Shown here: positions 23,901 through 35,485 of the stretch, piece after piece
Layout: each line of letters starts with the position of its first letter
Numbering within the stretch: the first letter of the stretch is position 1
NCBI GenBank assembly: GCA_003117195.1
Contig: BDSI01000016.1
Coordinates: forward strand, 248,001 to 312,000
Length of the DNA: 64,000 nt
Source of the DNA: Eudorina sp. 2006-703-Eu-15
Taxonomy: Eukaryota > Chlorophyta > Chlorophyceae > Chlamydomonadales > Volvocaceae
Direction: 5' to 3'
Position numbers and translations under genes: made by a program
The notes under the pieces: model-generated
The model's database searches: none
The model's input: the letters and a program-made list of their open reading frames with translations, nothing else
What the model was told of the DNA's origin: nothing

Positions 23901-24967
23901 GGGCGTACGCGTGCAAAAGGCCGTGTCACTGCCTGCCGCACTCACTTGAAGCAGCCCGCATGCCACTTGCGCCCCATGCCGGTCACCCAGCTCCGAGTCA
24001 GGAGCCCGAAGCCGCGCCCGCAGCCCGCGCACGCATCTGGGTCGCCGAAGAGCTCCAGGGGGGGCGGCTGTGAAGGCGCGGCAGCAGGAGCAAGAATGCC
24101 GCCGCCCGTGCTGCTTGACGAGCCACTGCCACCGCCACCGCCGCCGCAGCTGTTGTTCCGGCCGACTCCGCTGCCGCCGACGGCGCCGAGCAGGCCGCTG
24201 GGTCCGGCGGCGCTCTTGCTTCGCGGGATCGGCGCCAGCGGTGGCGCCGGCGGAACCGGCGCCTGAGGTTGCGCCGCGGATGCAGGCGGCGGGACGATGC
24301 GGGGAAGGTGCTGCGGCGGGGGATACAAGGGATAGTGGGCCGGCGGCGGCTGCGCGGCCGCTGGCGGTGAGAATTGCGGCGGCGGCTGGAAGAAGTGCGG
24401 CGGTGGGTACTGTTGCTGCTGTTGTTGCTGCTGCTGATGAGGCGGGGGTCGAAGCAGGGGCGAGGTGGAGCGGCCCGGTTGGAAGCCCAAGGCTGAAAGG
24501 GGGTGGGCAGCCCTGGGGGAGCCAGCGGAAGCTGGGCTGTCGGAGGTCCATCTGCTGTGTAGGGGCGAGTTGCCAGCGCTGAGGCGCTGCTGGGCGGATC
24601 CGCTGGCCCCGGGGCGTTGGAGCAGGGCATTGGCTGAGGATGAGGCCGCGGGAGTTGGCCGTGGAGGAACCGACGCCGCGGCGGGCGGGTTGGGCTTGCG
24701 GACTGCTGTAGGCGGCGGAAGGTGCGGGTAGATGAGCGAGGGGTTCAGGCTGAGCGAGAGGGGGTTTAGGGCAGCCGAGGAAGAGGAGGAGGAGGAGGAG
24801 GAGCCGGAGAAGGACGCGGGCCGCGGACTGACGGAAGGAGCTGGGCCGCCCTGGTCGGCCCAGGGCTCGCGATCGTCCGCGCGGAAGGAGCTCAGGCTTG
24901 ATTCGCTACGCCGCGCGCTTCGCGCTGACGCTGCCTCGTTTACGGCCTTGCCTAGGAGTAAGGACAC
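20909..24967 (-). CDS. DA1: DA1-type ubiquitin-activated metallopeptidase with LIM domain
   Basis: In plants DA1 proteins are zinc peptidases that limit organ growth by cutting growth regulators. Six minus-strand exons: 24967-23946, 23601-23336, 22817-22669, 22518-22397, 21853-21508, 21073-20909, giving 689 residues. Residues 1-310 are a disordered Pro/Ser/Gln-rich region with a run of nine Gln. A LIM domain follows from Cys313 (CAGC, WHAGCFKCGFC, YHPDCYKHVHHPMCHVCG), then CCACSRLQ and DGRPLCLQCLSS. The DA1 peptidase core has LLYGLPRLLSGSIMAHELMH, where HELMH at 594-598 is the zinc-binding active site, and a second block KVEEGLCQLMACLWLDRQ with the third ligand Glu. The last exon (LASFFSYQIRTDTSEVYGEG) is the conserved C-terminus. 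A Gly/Ser insert interrupts the peptidase domain near residues 545-565. I did not find the ubiquitin-interacting motifs typical of plant DA1. Confidence 0.9.
23236..23267 (-). repeat. Intronic 40-bp dispersed repeat, copy 3
   Basis: The plus strand reads CAGCGCAGCTTCAATATGTC, then CACCAATGCCC. It lies in the DA1-type gene's second intron, in the sense direction of that gene. Confidence 0.65.
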
Positions 24968-25717
24968 GTGCGGGGGGGATGGTCGCAGCGGAGAGCGCGA
25001 CCGGACGCAGACGAATAATCAAAATAGTTTTATTCCGAACCACATCCTAACATTCCAGAACTGGTTGGCATTATTTGATGCAACGGTTGCGCTGTGCACG
25101 GGCGTTCCCCTACCAACCAACCTGGCGCCGAACTGAGAGAAGCGGACAATGCCAGAGCCAAAGCCAGCTCCTCTTCTTCAGGTGTGGTCGGGGCATAGTG
25201 CAGTGTCATTTCGAAGCTAGAACCCTCCCGAAACAGCTAGGCCAATGAATAATGAACTTCCAAGCAAACAAAGAAGAAAAATGATATTTAGAAATTGCCT
25301 ATAACAATTCCAATGTGTAATTTGTGCAATAGTATAAAATTGGGAAATGGAAATTGCAAAGCAACTTAAAACAGACTTCGGAGCGCGGCACGCTGCACTG
25401 CTTCGTCCAAATGTTCACGGCCTCCCTGCCGCGCTCCCATCGCTTCGAGAAGGCAATTTCCAAATCTGCCCATAAACGCTCAGCGGTGGCAGCTTGGCCC
25501 TGCACAGCAGCTGGGCCTCGGACAGCTCAACTGGCTCAACTTCCCGTGGCTCCGCCACCCATCACCCTTCCGCCTTGGGCATCCAAGTGAGTCCCTGCTT
25601 CGGCCCTCGCCGCCGCCGGAGCAGCAGGAGCAGTAACCACAACAATGCCCACAACGTTACATCATGAATGATAATACCCACCATCCAGCCGCCCCAGCAA
25701 GTCGCACCGTCCCGCGC

Positions 25718-25797
25718 GCAGGCGGCGGGACAGGGCGGGACGATACGGGGACGGTGCTGTAGCGGAGGGTGCAAGGGGTACTGGCCGGGGGCGGCTG
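25718..25797 (-). pseudogene. Diverged fragment of the DA1-type first exon
   Basis: The plus strand from GCAGGCGGCGGGACAGGGCG to GGGGGCGGCTGCG closely follows 24282-24355, which codes part of the Pro-rich region. In translation YPLHPPLQHRPRIVPP resembles the gene's own YPLYPPPQHLPRIVPP. No LIM or peptidase part accompanies it, so it is a short relic of a local duplication. Confidence 0.6.
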
Positions 25798-26234
25798 CGT
25801 GACCGGGCATGGGCCACAACCGCCACGAGGGCTGCTGCCCGTGTGTTTACTACAGTCCTTATCAGGGCATCGGTGCACTTTGTGGAGCCTGTCCGGTGCG
25901 CCACGGTGGCGCGGTTTCGGGTTGCAGCAGAGTGTGGTCAGCTCAGCTAGAGAGGAGGCTACGGCTACGACCCCTGTCAGCGATGACCCGCTCGGGGTCC
26001 ACTGTATATTACACCACTGATAATCTCGCACGCGTACCGCACTTCAGAAAAACAGGGACATCAGCGCACAGCTTGTGCGGGTCGCCTTCACACCGATTAC
26101 AGCTGTGCCACGATCAGTTGCAACGCACCTGATCGGCTCCAAATTGTGCAGATTCATCAATGGAGCGATCGCCTTTTCCTTAGGCGGAGCGCACGACCGC
26201 CCACCGATCCGTGCGCTCCGGTTGGTCCCCAGTG

Positions 26235-26350
26235 GAGGTGTGTGTGTTTCTTAAGCTGTGGAGGTGTGCTTAGGAAAGAAACCCGCCCGCCCGACCCAGT
26301 CGGGTGTGTTTAGAATTGCAACCCGCCCGCCCGCCCAGTCGGGTGTGTGT
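26235..26350 (+). repeat. Dispersed GTGTGTTTA/CCCGCCCG element, two copies
   Basis: Two successive units: GTGTGCTTAGGAAAGAAACC with CGCCCGCCCGACCCAGTCGG, then GTGTGTTTAGAATTGCAACC with CGCCCGCCCGCCCAGTCGG. They are followed by a GTGTGTGTGGGG tract. Confidence 0.65.
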
Positions 26351-27171
26351 GGGGGGGGGGACAACCTCACCAACATCACCCAGCCCGACAGGGCCAGACC
26401 GTTGCACCACCCACCAACCACCCAACCCACCAACCACCAACCAACTATCACCCGCATCATATCAGCCAAGTCTCGCTCTGGCCGCATGTCTCGTGCGCCG
26501 CCAACCCCCCGCTGTCGCAATGACCCACCATCGACAGCAGTTGCGCTCTGCGGTCGCGGTCCCGCGCCCCTCAGTTCATACGCAGTTCCGTGTTTTAGCG
26601 GTGAATGCTGCGCTGCATCCCCCCCACGCACCCGTAAGGAGTGTTCACGCTGCACAGCGACACGGCCGTCAAAGCACCGATACACGTGCCCGCCCCCACC
26701 CGCCGCAGGCCCGCACCTACTGCGTAGCCCCGCAGACCGTGTCCTTGGTGGACCAAGTGGGTGGACCTTAGAGCCGTGCAGACAGGCAGCCCAGAAGGTC
26801 GCGCGGTGGTACGTACTGACCCGTGTCGGTGTCCCGGGCCGTCCCATTCAGATTAAGGGTCCTCAATAATCAATTACCCCAGGTCGCGGCCCGCAGTCGC
26901 AGCCACCGCTACAGAGACACCCGCGCATAAAAACACACACGCCCACCTCATCACCACGGGTCGGGTCGCTCCCTGTTCGACACACACGCCACAGCTCGGT
27001 CGTACACACACGTACGCACGTACACCCCACACAAACACAAACACGTGGGCAATATACCCCTCCCCCGAAGCCCTTGCAGCGCCCATCCTTGCCACAAACC
27101 TACGCCAACCCAGTCTGCCAACATTCACGCCGCGCAAAAACACCTACACAGGGTTTTTAAAGGCCACCCCG

Positions 27172-30100
27172 CTACCGCCATTTGTTCCCGCCCGCAGCTC
27201 GCTGGATCCTAGCCAGGATGCGCTGCCGCTCCGCCTCCGCGTCCTCCTTGGCCTTCCTGAGCTCCTCCACCACCATCGCCCGCTGCCGTGCGTACTCCCG
27301 CTGGATCCGCTCCGCCGCATTCGGATCCACCGCCAGCGCATCCAGTGCCGTACTGCCCGCGCGGCCCAGCGGTTCCGCCCCTGCCGGCACCAGCACCAGG
27401 CCCCCCTGCCCGGGCGCCGCCGCCGCGCGCGGCGGCGGCGCCTTCGGCGGCGCCATCGAGTGCAGCGCGCCGATGTTGAACGGGTTGACGCCGGTCAACG
27501 GCGGCGTCTCCGGCGCGGACCCTGACGTCGGCGCGACGGCGCCGTACTGAGGCGTCGCGGGCCCGCTGGCGCCGCCGTTGGACGATTGCTCGCCGTACGA
27601 TGGTTCGTACGGACCCGAATCGTACGACGCGGTGAGCTGCGGCGGCTGCTGCTGGTAGAGTTGCTGTTGCTGCTGCCGCAGCTGCTGCTGCTTCGCGCGC
27701 GCCACCGCCGCCTGGGCGGCCAGCGACGCCGCGATCTCGCGGTTGGTGGCGCCGCCGGCGCCGCTGCTGCCGCTGCGGTGCAGCGGCTCCTTGACGTGCA
27801 CCCGCAGGGCGGCGCTGTACGACGGCGAGGCGGGCTGCGGCGATGATCCCGGCGGCTCGCCGGGCGCGCGGACGCGGTTGTCACTCGGCGCGGCGCGCCG
27901 TACGGCGGCGGCGGCTGCGGCGCCGCTGCCGCCGGCCAGCTGCCCCCTCATCGCTCGCGCCCACCGCTCCGGGAACTTCTCCGCCACTCGACGTTCGATC
28001 TCCATGTAGTACAGGTCCGAGGCGGGGTCCACGTGCTCCACGTCAACCAACCGGTCGTGGACCTGCGCGTTCACAGTTGACGGTTGGAAGTTGACGGTTG
28101 AGCGCGGTTACCCGTTTCCACCACCACACCAACCCTCGTACCCAACCCACGTGACATGCTGCCCCAACTGTGACCGTTATACCGTACTCCCGCCCGGCCA
28201 CCGACAGCTCGCCTGGCACGCACCCGCGCGTGCCAGGCGCATCAGCCCCCTCTATCCACTCCCCCCCTCGGGTTGCCTTTGCCGCAGGGCTGGTTGTACA
28301 CGGAGTTGTCTCTGCTTAGACCCGCCACCCCTCCCGCCACCGCGAGACACGCTCCCAATCGTACCTCGACACGCTCGACCGGTGTGGACCTATCGTCTGC
28401 TGCCCCAACAGTCATCAACCTATCCGCCAAGTCGGGCACACCCCCCAGCCGGGGGTAGACAGCGAAACCGCAAAGGAGCACCGAACCAATAACTTCCCCC
28501 CTGGTCTGTACATTTCCATTGCTATGCAGGTACCTCGCCACGTAAGTACGTTTTTTCTGGGTGTGCCTGGGCGTGTCCTTCGGGTTTATTTCTTTTTTCA
28601 ATTTCCCCCTGCCCACTGATACCCTGCCGCGGCCCACCTGGTACGCAAACGCCGTCATATCGTAGTCCGATCCAAACCAGCTGTTCCGTTCGGCCCACTT
28701 AAGCGCGCGGACGTCGGGCCGGGGGCCGTCGTCGTCCGCCTCGCCGGAGGTCGTGGCGGCGGCGGCGCCGCCGCCGCTGACACCGCCGGGCGCGGTGACG
28801 CTGCCGCCGGAGGCGCTGGCGGCGGCGCCGGAGCCGACGGCTCCGGAACCAGAAGTCGCGGGGGCGCGCTTGGGCACCCCTCCGTTCGCCATCATGCTCT
28901 GGAACTCCGCCTCCATGGCCGCCAGCTCCGGGAACTCGGTCAGCATCGGCGGCGGAGGCGCGACGCCCGACGGCCCGCGGGCCGCCGGCGGCACTAGCGC
29001 CGGAAGCGACATCGAGCTGCTGTTGCCGCTGCCCGGCGGCGGCTGTAGCACATTACTAAAGCCGAACAGCAACGCCCCCGGGTCCTCCGTCAGGTATGTC
29101 GGCCGACCGCGCCCGACGGATTTGGACCGGCCGCCGCCGTCGCGCGGCGACACGCCCTTGGCGGCGCCGCCGGCCTTGCGGCCGCCGTTGCCGTACGCGG
29201 CTTGGACGGGGGAGGGCCGTCGGCCGTTGCCACCGCTGCCGACGGCGGGCTTGCCGCCGCGGCTCCGCGAGCTGACTGGGGAGGCCTGATTAGGAACGTC
29301 CATCAGCGGCGGCGGACCTCGCTGCTGCTGCGTGTACGGCTGGTACTGTTGGTACTGTTGGTACTGCTGAGGGTGACCGTTGGCCGGCGGTTGTTGCTGG
29401 TACGGCGGCGGTGGCAGGGGCGGCGATTGTTGTTGCAGGTACGACGGCAGTTGCGGCGATTGCTGCTGGTAGAGTTGTTGGGGCGGTCCGGCTTGCAAGG
29501 GGTATGGCTGGGGCATGGAAGACGAAGCAGCGACGGAGGAGCCGCCGCCGCCGCCGCCACCGACAGAGGAGCCGTACGACGCGCGCAGGGGCGCGGAGCT
29601 GGCAGAGCCCTGGACCAGCGTCGCCGGCGCCGACAGCTGCTGTCGGTGCGGCGGCTGTGGGATGCCGCTGACAAACCCAGCCCCGTTGCCGGGCCCGCCG
29701 GCCCCGCCGGCGCCATTATTCCCAACCGCCGTCGACGCCTCCAAGACAGCGCTCTCAAACGTCTGCCGCGGCGTCCGGTCCAGAACCTGCTGCTGCCAAG
29801 GCTGTAGCGGCTGCAGGTGGTGCGGCTGCTGCTGCTGCTGCCGCAGCGGCGTGCCGGGCTCGTCCGGCGGCGTCGGCGACGCCGTACCGCTACCCATGGA
29901 GGCCGCGCCGCCGCTGCCGTACGGCATGCTGCCGGTGTGCGCGCGGATGGTCTCCGGCAGCGCCGCCAGTACGGCATTCGGGTCGGCGCCGCCGGAGAGC
30001 TGCTGCAGCGCCCCCGCCAGCTGCCGGTTCTCCTCTCGGAGCTGGTTGATGGTCTTTCGGAGGTCCAACACCAATTGATCCTGCGGAGACGGAAAAGAGC

Positions 30101-33100
30101 AAACAAAACAAAGCCACGTCCGAAAGACACGCGGGAAGGGGGCGTGGGGGTAAACGGACGAAACCCTGGGAGATGTAGAAGGATGCAGAGGTCTAGGGTG
30201 AAATGAGGATCAATCAAGCCCGGAAGCAACCCGTGCGGAGGCTCGACGTGATATTGTTGCAGTTCGGTAGGGCCTCCGGGCCATGCCGGCCTGGCTCGGA
30301 TGTGGGTTGGATCGGAGCAGGACAAGGGGGAGCGGCAGGTAGGAGCGAGGGAAAGAAAGTCGGGGGGCAGGAGTTGTGGCGAAGCTCACGTCGCCTCGCC
30401 GCGCCTCACCGGGTCGGGTCGGGACGGGACCGGGCGGGACGAGCGCAACCCACGGCAGCGCGTGCCGCACCACCGCGCGCAACAACCCCATCATCCCCCC
30501 ACCCCGCTGCCTCCCGCGTCCTCCTCCGCGCGTGTGCTCCCTCCCCCCACTCTCTGTCAGGCTGACTGCAACATTGAGCGACACATGTACTGCCGTATAG
30601 TAATCGTACAACCGTACGGACCTGGGGATCCAGGAGCACCACGGGCTCGGCCTTGATGCGGGTGGCGATGGTGGCGAAGTGCAGCGTGTTGAGCGACTCC
30701 TCCACCGCTGACCGCATGGGTCCCAGGCAGGCCAGCATCAGGCAGCGCCCGCTGCCGCGCAGCCCGTCCCACAGCAGCTGCGTCAGCTTGGAGTCGCGGA
30801 AGGGGACAAAGGTGCTGGCGGCGCCGCTGCTGCGGGCCGACAGGGCGGCCAGCACCTGTCGCGCCGAGGATCGGGAGGTCGGGTTGGGGTGGGGTTAAAT
30901 TGAAGAAAAAGAGAAACCAGAAACGAAGCCGGGCACACCCGGACATGCTCAGAATACTTACGGATGGGGTGCGATGGCCGATAGGTAGGTTGGGGCGGGG
31001 TGAGGCGCCGTCCCTGCCTCCCCAGCCCCTGCCTGCTTCCTCTCCCCAGCGTCCTCCTCCTTCTCCTCGGCTTCCTCCTCCTCCTCCTCCTCCTCGGCTC
31101 CCCTCCCGTCCCCTCCCCACGGGGTTTTGGCAAGCCCCCACTCCCCTCCTCCCGCTCCCACCTGGCCCAGCGTGAACAAGCTCTTGTTGATGGAGCCGGT
31201 CTCGCGCACCGCCCCCTTCTCCGTGTTGCCCGTCTCCTTGAGCCGCTCGCTACCCGCCAGGTCCACCAGCGCCAGCTTGCCGTACCTGGAGCCGGGAAGA
31301 GATGGGAGTTGTAGAGAAAGACAAGTCCAGAATGACGCCGGGGGAAGGGGTGCTCGTCGATAACCCCGCGAACCTCCGATCAAGGGAGCAGGCCTGCCAT
31401 GGCGTGCCGTACCATGCCGTACTGTGCCGTACCATGCCGTACTGTGCCGTACCTGCGGATTCCGCCCTTGGCGCCCATCTGGCCGTCCGGCCCCGCCTCC
31501 TTGGAAGCGAACACGAACGTCATGAGGCAGTGCGACCGGCTGCTGTACTCGTTCAGCCGGTGCCCCCGGGTGTGCCGGTACTGCAGCGCCCGTACCATGT
31601 ACCGTACGGCAGCTGCGTCGGTGGGGCAGCTGACCTGGGTCAGGCCCGTCACCGCGAAACCGTCCCTGGAGTCCTTCCTGACCTGCGGTTTCGGAGCGGG
31701 ATATGGCGGAGCGGAGCGGCGGTGAGGGGGAGGGGGACGGGGCGCATTCGATGACCTTTTACATTTTTTATGTGGTTTGCGGATAACTGTCTTGATTCAC
31801 CTGAGGGAGGGGGGATAGGGAGCGCGTTGGAGGTGGAGGTGGCGGGTGCGGGAGGCCCCAACGCAATCGTGTGCCTGGCGTGAGTTGTCCGTACTGTATG
31901 GTAATGTACGGCAATTTAGGGGGTTCCTGTGACGTTGCGTCGTTGACCTTCACTTTTGACGCCCCGCCGTCGCCCTGTATGCTTCTTGCGCATACCGCAA
32001 TATCGTAAAAGAACGTTGCCGCACAATACACAGACCCAGTTTCGTTTTTCACACAGACCCGCCTCCAGGTTGCGTACACCTCCATCCACTGATCCGCACA
32101 CCGTATCCACTTACTCTACTGGCCGCAGACCCCGCAATCCAGTCTTGCGTCCCCGCCCCACCCCACCCCTGCCGAACCGTCGCTCTGGCAGCAGCGCAGT
32201 TTGAAAATGTCTACCGATTTCCTACCCTACCCCACCCCACGCCTGCCGCACCTGCAGCTGCTTGGTCTTATCCAGCGCCAACAGGTCCGTCACCGCCTCA
32301 TTGTACAGCTCCACCACACTGGCCGTCACCGCGAACTCGGCCGTCGCCGACCTGGCCTCTATGGACCGATAGGCCGCCGCAATACAGCGCGTCAGGATGC
32401 CGTCCTCCGGGTCAACGGTGATGCCGCCGGAGATGGTGGCGGCTCCGCCGCCGCCACCACCGGCTCCGCCGGCGGCGGAGGCGGCTGACGCCGCCGACCG
32501 CGCCGACGCGGCGGACCCCGGTACGGCAAGCAGGTCGTCAGCGCCGCCGCGGTCGCGGTCGGCGCCGCTGAGGCTGGGGCCGAGACGCCCCGTGTTATTC
32601 GCCGAGGGCGCAGCGGTGCCACCGCCGCCGCCGCCGCCCCCGCCGCCGCCCCCGCCGCCGCCCGCGCGCTCTCCGCGGCTGAGCCGGGGCCCTATAATCG
32701 AGTGTGTTTTGCCCGAGCCGGTCTGCCCGAAGGCAAACACAGTGACGCAGTAGCCGTCCAGGGCAGCTTCCACCAGCTCCTGCAGCCCGCAGGTTTCGTA
32801 CAGCTCCTCCTGTGGGGCCCAAACAAGCATACGCACATTTCAGGCGAGCGGGATGGTAGCAGTATCATGAGCCTGGGTGGTTCTGGGCGGGTTTCCCTGC
32901 TCAACACACGCACACACGTACACACACATGGGGTAAGTATATTGGTGCTTGGTTTGGGTCGGGCGGGTCTCTTATCTGAAGACACATACACATGTCACCC
33001 ATACACATTACGGCTGCAACTGGGCTCGGTCGGTCGGTCGGGTTCCTTTTTTAAACACATACACATCCTCTCCCAACGGCACACGAGCCCCTCCATGCCG

Positions 33101-35073
33101 GCTTCACGGCGCGGAGCACAAACCGTGGGTTCGTGGGCAGGTCGACAGGCCGTTGGACGGACCAAATGCGCATAGAGGTTCCTCGGCAGCGTCATAAACA
33201 AAATAAACATATGTACACACACCGCTGGGCGGGCGGGCGGGTTTCATTTCGAAACACACCGCACAGGCCGGCCGGCCGGCACGGCAAGCCGACACGCAGG
33301 ACGTTGCGTCACACGCCCGCGTGCTCGCCGGGCACCTCCCCCCCGCGGGGACTCGACCGGGCCCGCGGGAGGGACGCCCTGACCCATCGGATGGCAAGGG
33401 TACCGGTAATCATCGTCGGTATGTGTGTGTGTGTCGCCGGGCTGGGTGTGTCTGGGCAGTTTCTTTTTCAACCCATGGGTCCCACCTGGGAGGTGCTCCC
33501 CGGCAGGCAGGCATCGAACTCGTACGACCTGGCGCCGCTCCGAGTGGCTCCAGGGAGCACGTTGGCGCCGCCTGACAGCCGGTCAGGAAGCAGGACCTGC
33601 CGGGGTGGGGTGGGGTGGCGTGCGGTGGGGTGGGGCGAGGTGGGGTTAGAGATGGGGCCGGGTTCGGGTCGTAGGCTTGGTCACGGGGCCCGGCCGGGGA
33701 AATCGGTAGGAATATTCATACTCGCGGACTGGGTGGGGCGAGGTTGGGTGAGGTGGGGTTTGGGTCGGGTCGGGCGCTGTGGTGGGCTTGGTCACCGGCT
33801 GGATCGGGGCGCTGTGCTGTGCGGTGGTCAAAAGAGTGGTGCCTAACAAGGGTAGCACCAGCAGCGCAAGGGAGCTGCACGGCGCTGGGCAGACTGAGGC
33901 TACTGAGGAGCAACCCCCTTCACGTCCCAGGTGCACTGCCGCCGGCAGCTCGCCCGCGCCGTGGCGCCGCCCGCTCCATCCCCCTCCAACCCCCCTTGTG
34001 GCGCCGCGGAGGGTTGCGGTATGTTGGGGTGGTGGCACCCCTCGCCGGACGGACGCAATGCACCGCAGCGGCGGCGGCCGCTGGCTGAGGGCGCTAACCG
34101 ACGACCCCACAGTGGTTGTTACCTGCCCCCCCCGCACTACATGTTCTGGGGCGGCGCACTTGGCCGCCGACAGACCTTGCCTGCACCCAGCCCTGCCCTG
34201 CCCTGCCTCGGACTGGCTTGGCCTGGCCTGGCCTGCCCCGGCCTGGCCTGGCCTGCCCCAGCCTGGCCTGGGCTGCCCCAACCTGCCCTGCCTTGGCCTG
34301 GCCTGTAGTGGCCTGGCCTGGCCTGCCCCAATCTGCCCTGCCTTGCCCCGGCCTGTAGAGGCCTGGCCTGGCCTGCCGGCACGGCTGATGCGGCAGCGAT
34401 CGATCGCTCGGGGGCGGGGGACACGCTGTGAGTGCCTGTGAGACAGCCTGCCCCATCCCACCCTCGTGTTGATTATGATTATGATTATGATTATGATGAT
34501 TATGATGATGACGTCACGGCGACACACCCCCGGTCACATGCGCACCCCACAGGCTCAAGAGTGGCCAGTGGCCTCAGCCTGGAGCCAGCCCCGTCTGCCC
34601 TTGCCCCTGGGTAAGGTTCAGAGCGCCGCAGTGCCATCAGCCCCCAACCGGACCGCCCGTGTTATACAGGTCTGACGCTTCGCTACAGCGTACAGCCCCG
34701 TGTTCACCCGCGCGGAGGACGCGCCGGTGCAAGTCGTCCGTGAGGGCCTCCCGAGTTCGTTCGTTTTACCCCGCCGACCTCCCAGCCGCTGACCTGCAGC
34801 TTCCGCGCATCCGATGAGCAAGTCACCGCCACGTCATCTGCTAGTTCGTGGGGTAGGACTGGTCGTACACGTACGACAACCTGCGCGCACCCATGGGACG
34901 CAAGGGCGAGGGGTTGTGTGAGGAGATGCTGCCCTGTCCAGTTGTAGACCCCTGAGCTTCTAAGGTCACTGGGTGCTGAAAGAGTCATGGAGTGTCCGCG
35001 TTAGGGTATTCCGTAGGAGGCGAGTCCTGACCTGGATGCGGTTGGGCTGCTCCTGAACCTCCGTTGTCTGCAT
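27172..35073 (-). CDS. Kinesin with N-terminal motor, subfamily not assigned
   Basis: Microtubule motor ATPase. Nine minus-strand exons: 35073-35032, 34880-34794, 33596-33486, 32809-32252, 31682-31453, 31285-31162, 30855-30622, 30080-28638, 28062-27172, giving 1239 residues. The 42-nt first exon encodes MQTTEVQEQPNRIQ and splices to VVVRVRPVLPHE, the classic motor start. Motor motifs: P-loop GQTGSGKT (108-115), switch I NEYSSRSH (310-317), switch II DLAGSE (351-356), and the late RDSKLTQLLWD. A long Gly/Ala-rich insert of about 85 residues follows the P-loop helix, before GILTRCI. After the motor a short coiled coil (LRKTINQLREENRQLAGALQ) leads into about 450 residues rich in Gln, Pro, Ser and Gly. 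The C-terminus has a charged helix ending near ERIQREYARQRAMVVEEL. Cargo and cellular role cannot be read from the sequence. Confidence 0.92.
32182..32226 (-). repeat. Intronic 40-bp dispersed repeat, copy 4
   Basis: The plus strand reads GCTCTGGCAGCAGCGCAGTT, then TGAAAATGTCTACCGATTTC. It lies in a kinesin intron, 26 bp past the end of the exon that stops at 32252, in the sense direction of that gene. Confidence 0.7.
32885..33262 (-). repeat. Dispersed CCCGCCCG/GTGTGTTTA element, about four inverted copies
   Basis: Successive plus-strand units: GGGCGGGTTTCCCTGCTCAA, then GGGTCGGGCGGGTCTCTTAT, then GGTCGGGTTCCTTTTTTAAA, then GGCGGGTTTCATTTCGAAAC. Each is followed by ACACAC tracts, all in a kinesin intron. 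Confidence 0.65.
34196..34375. repeat. GCCTGGCCTGCCC minisatellite
   Basis: Irregular tandem units built from GGCCTGGCCT and GCCCCAACCTGCCCTG fill this part of the kinesin's second intron. Confidence 0.85.
34471..34511. repeat. GATTAT microsatellite
   Basis: Four GATTAT units followed by a mixed GAT/GATTAT run, in the same kinesin intron. Confidence 0.85.
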
Positions 35074-35485
35074 TGTAGGTCGAGACGACTACCGACAGTC
35101 ACCCGATCCCGGGCCATGGCTTAGGCCATGACCCATTATAAAAATACATTGTGTTAGCCCATTTAAGTTTAACGCGCGTTCTGGACAGACAGGTGATTTT
35201 GAGCTTCGCAAGTCTTAGTGGTGCACAAACGAAAAAGGTCTGCAGCAAAGTGTTGCGATTGTCCAGCGCTGTCTACAATGTAAGTTTGCTGTCTCAGGGA
35301 TAGACTTTGCCGTTGCGCTCGACAAAATCGTGCGTCGTACAGCCCTTTCCAACGCTGGTCTTAGAGGCCTTTTTATCTCAAGCTCGCACACTTATCAATA
35401 ATACAGATAACTACTGGCTGTTCCAGCGCAAAATCTTCACATATTTCAAAGCGTTTCATTACCTTCAGTCGTTACCTTGCCAACT
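35074..35485. promoter_or_regulatory. Shared 5' interval of kinesin and CFAP96-like gene
   Basis: Two start codons face away from each other across 412 bp. The interval must hold both promoters. It is relatively AT-rich. No specific element is identified. Confidence 0.55.

Larger units (their letters stand above)
24968..27171. other. Region between the kinesin 3' end and the DA1-type 5' end
   Basis: No gene is supported. It includes an AT-rich part near 25200-25370, a fragment resembling the DA1-type first exon (about 25718-25797), and a cluster of the dispersed CCCGCCCG/GTGTGTTTA element at 26235-26350. Confidence 0.5.

Noticed and set aside
34094..34456. Long Gly/Ala/Gln frames on both strands at 34.1-34.5 kb
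   Set aside because: They are translations of the GCCTGGCCTGCCC minisatellite.
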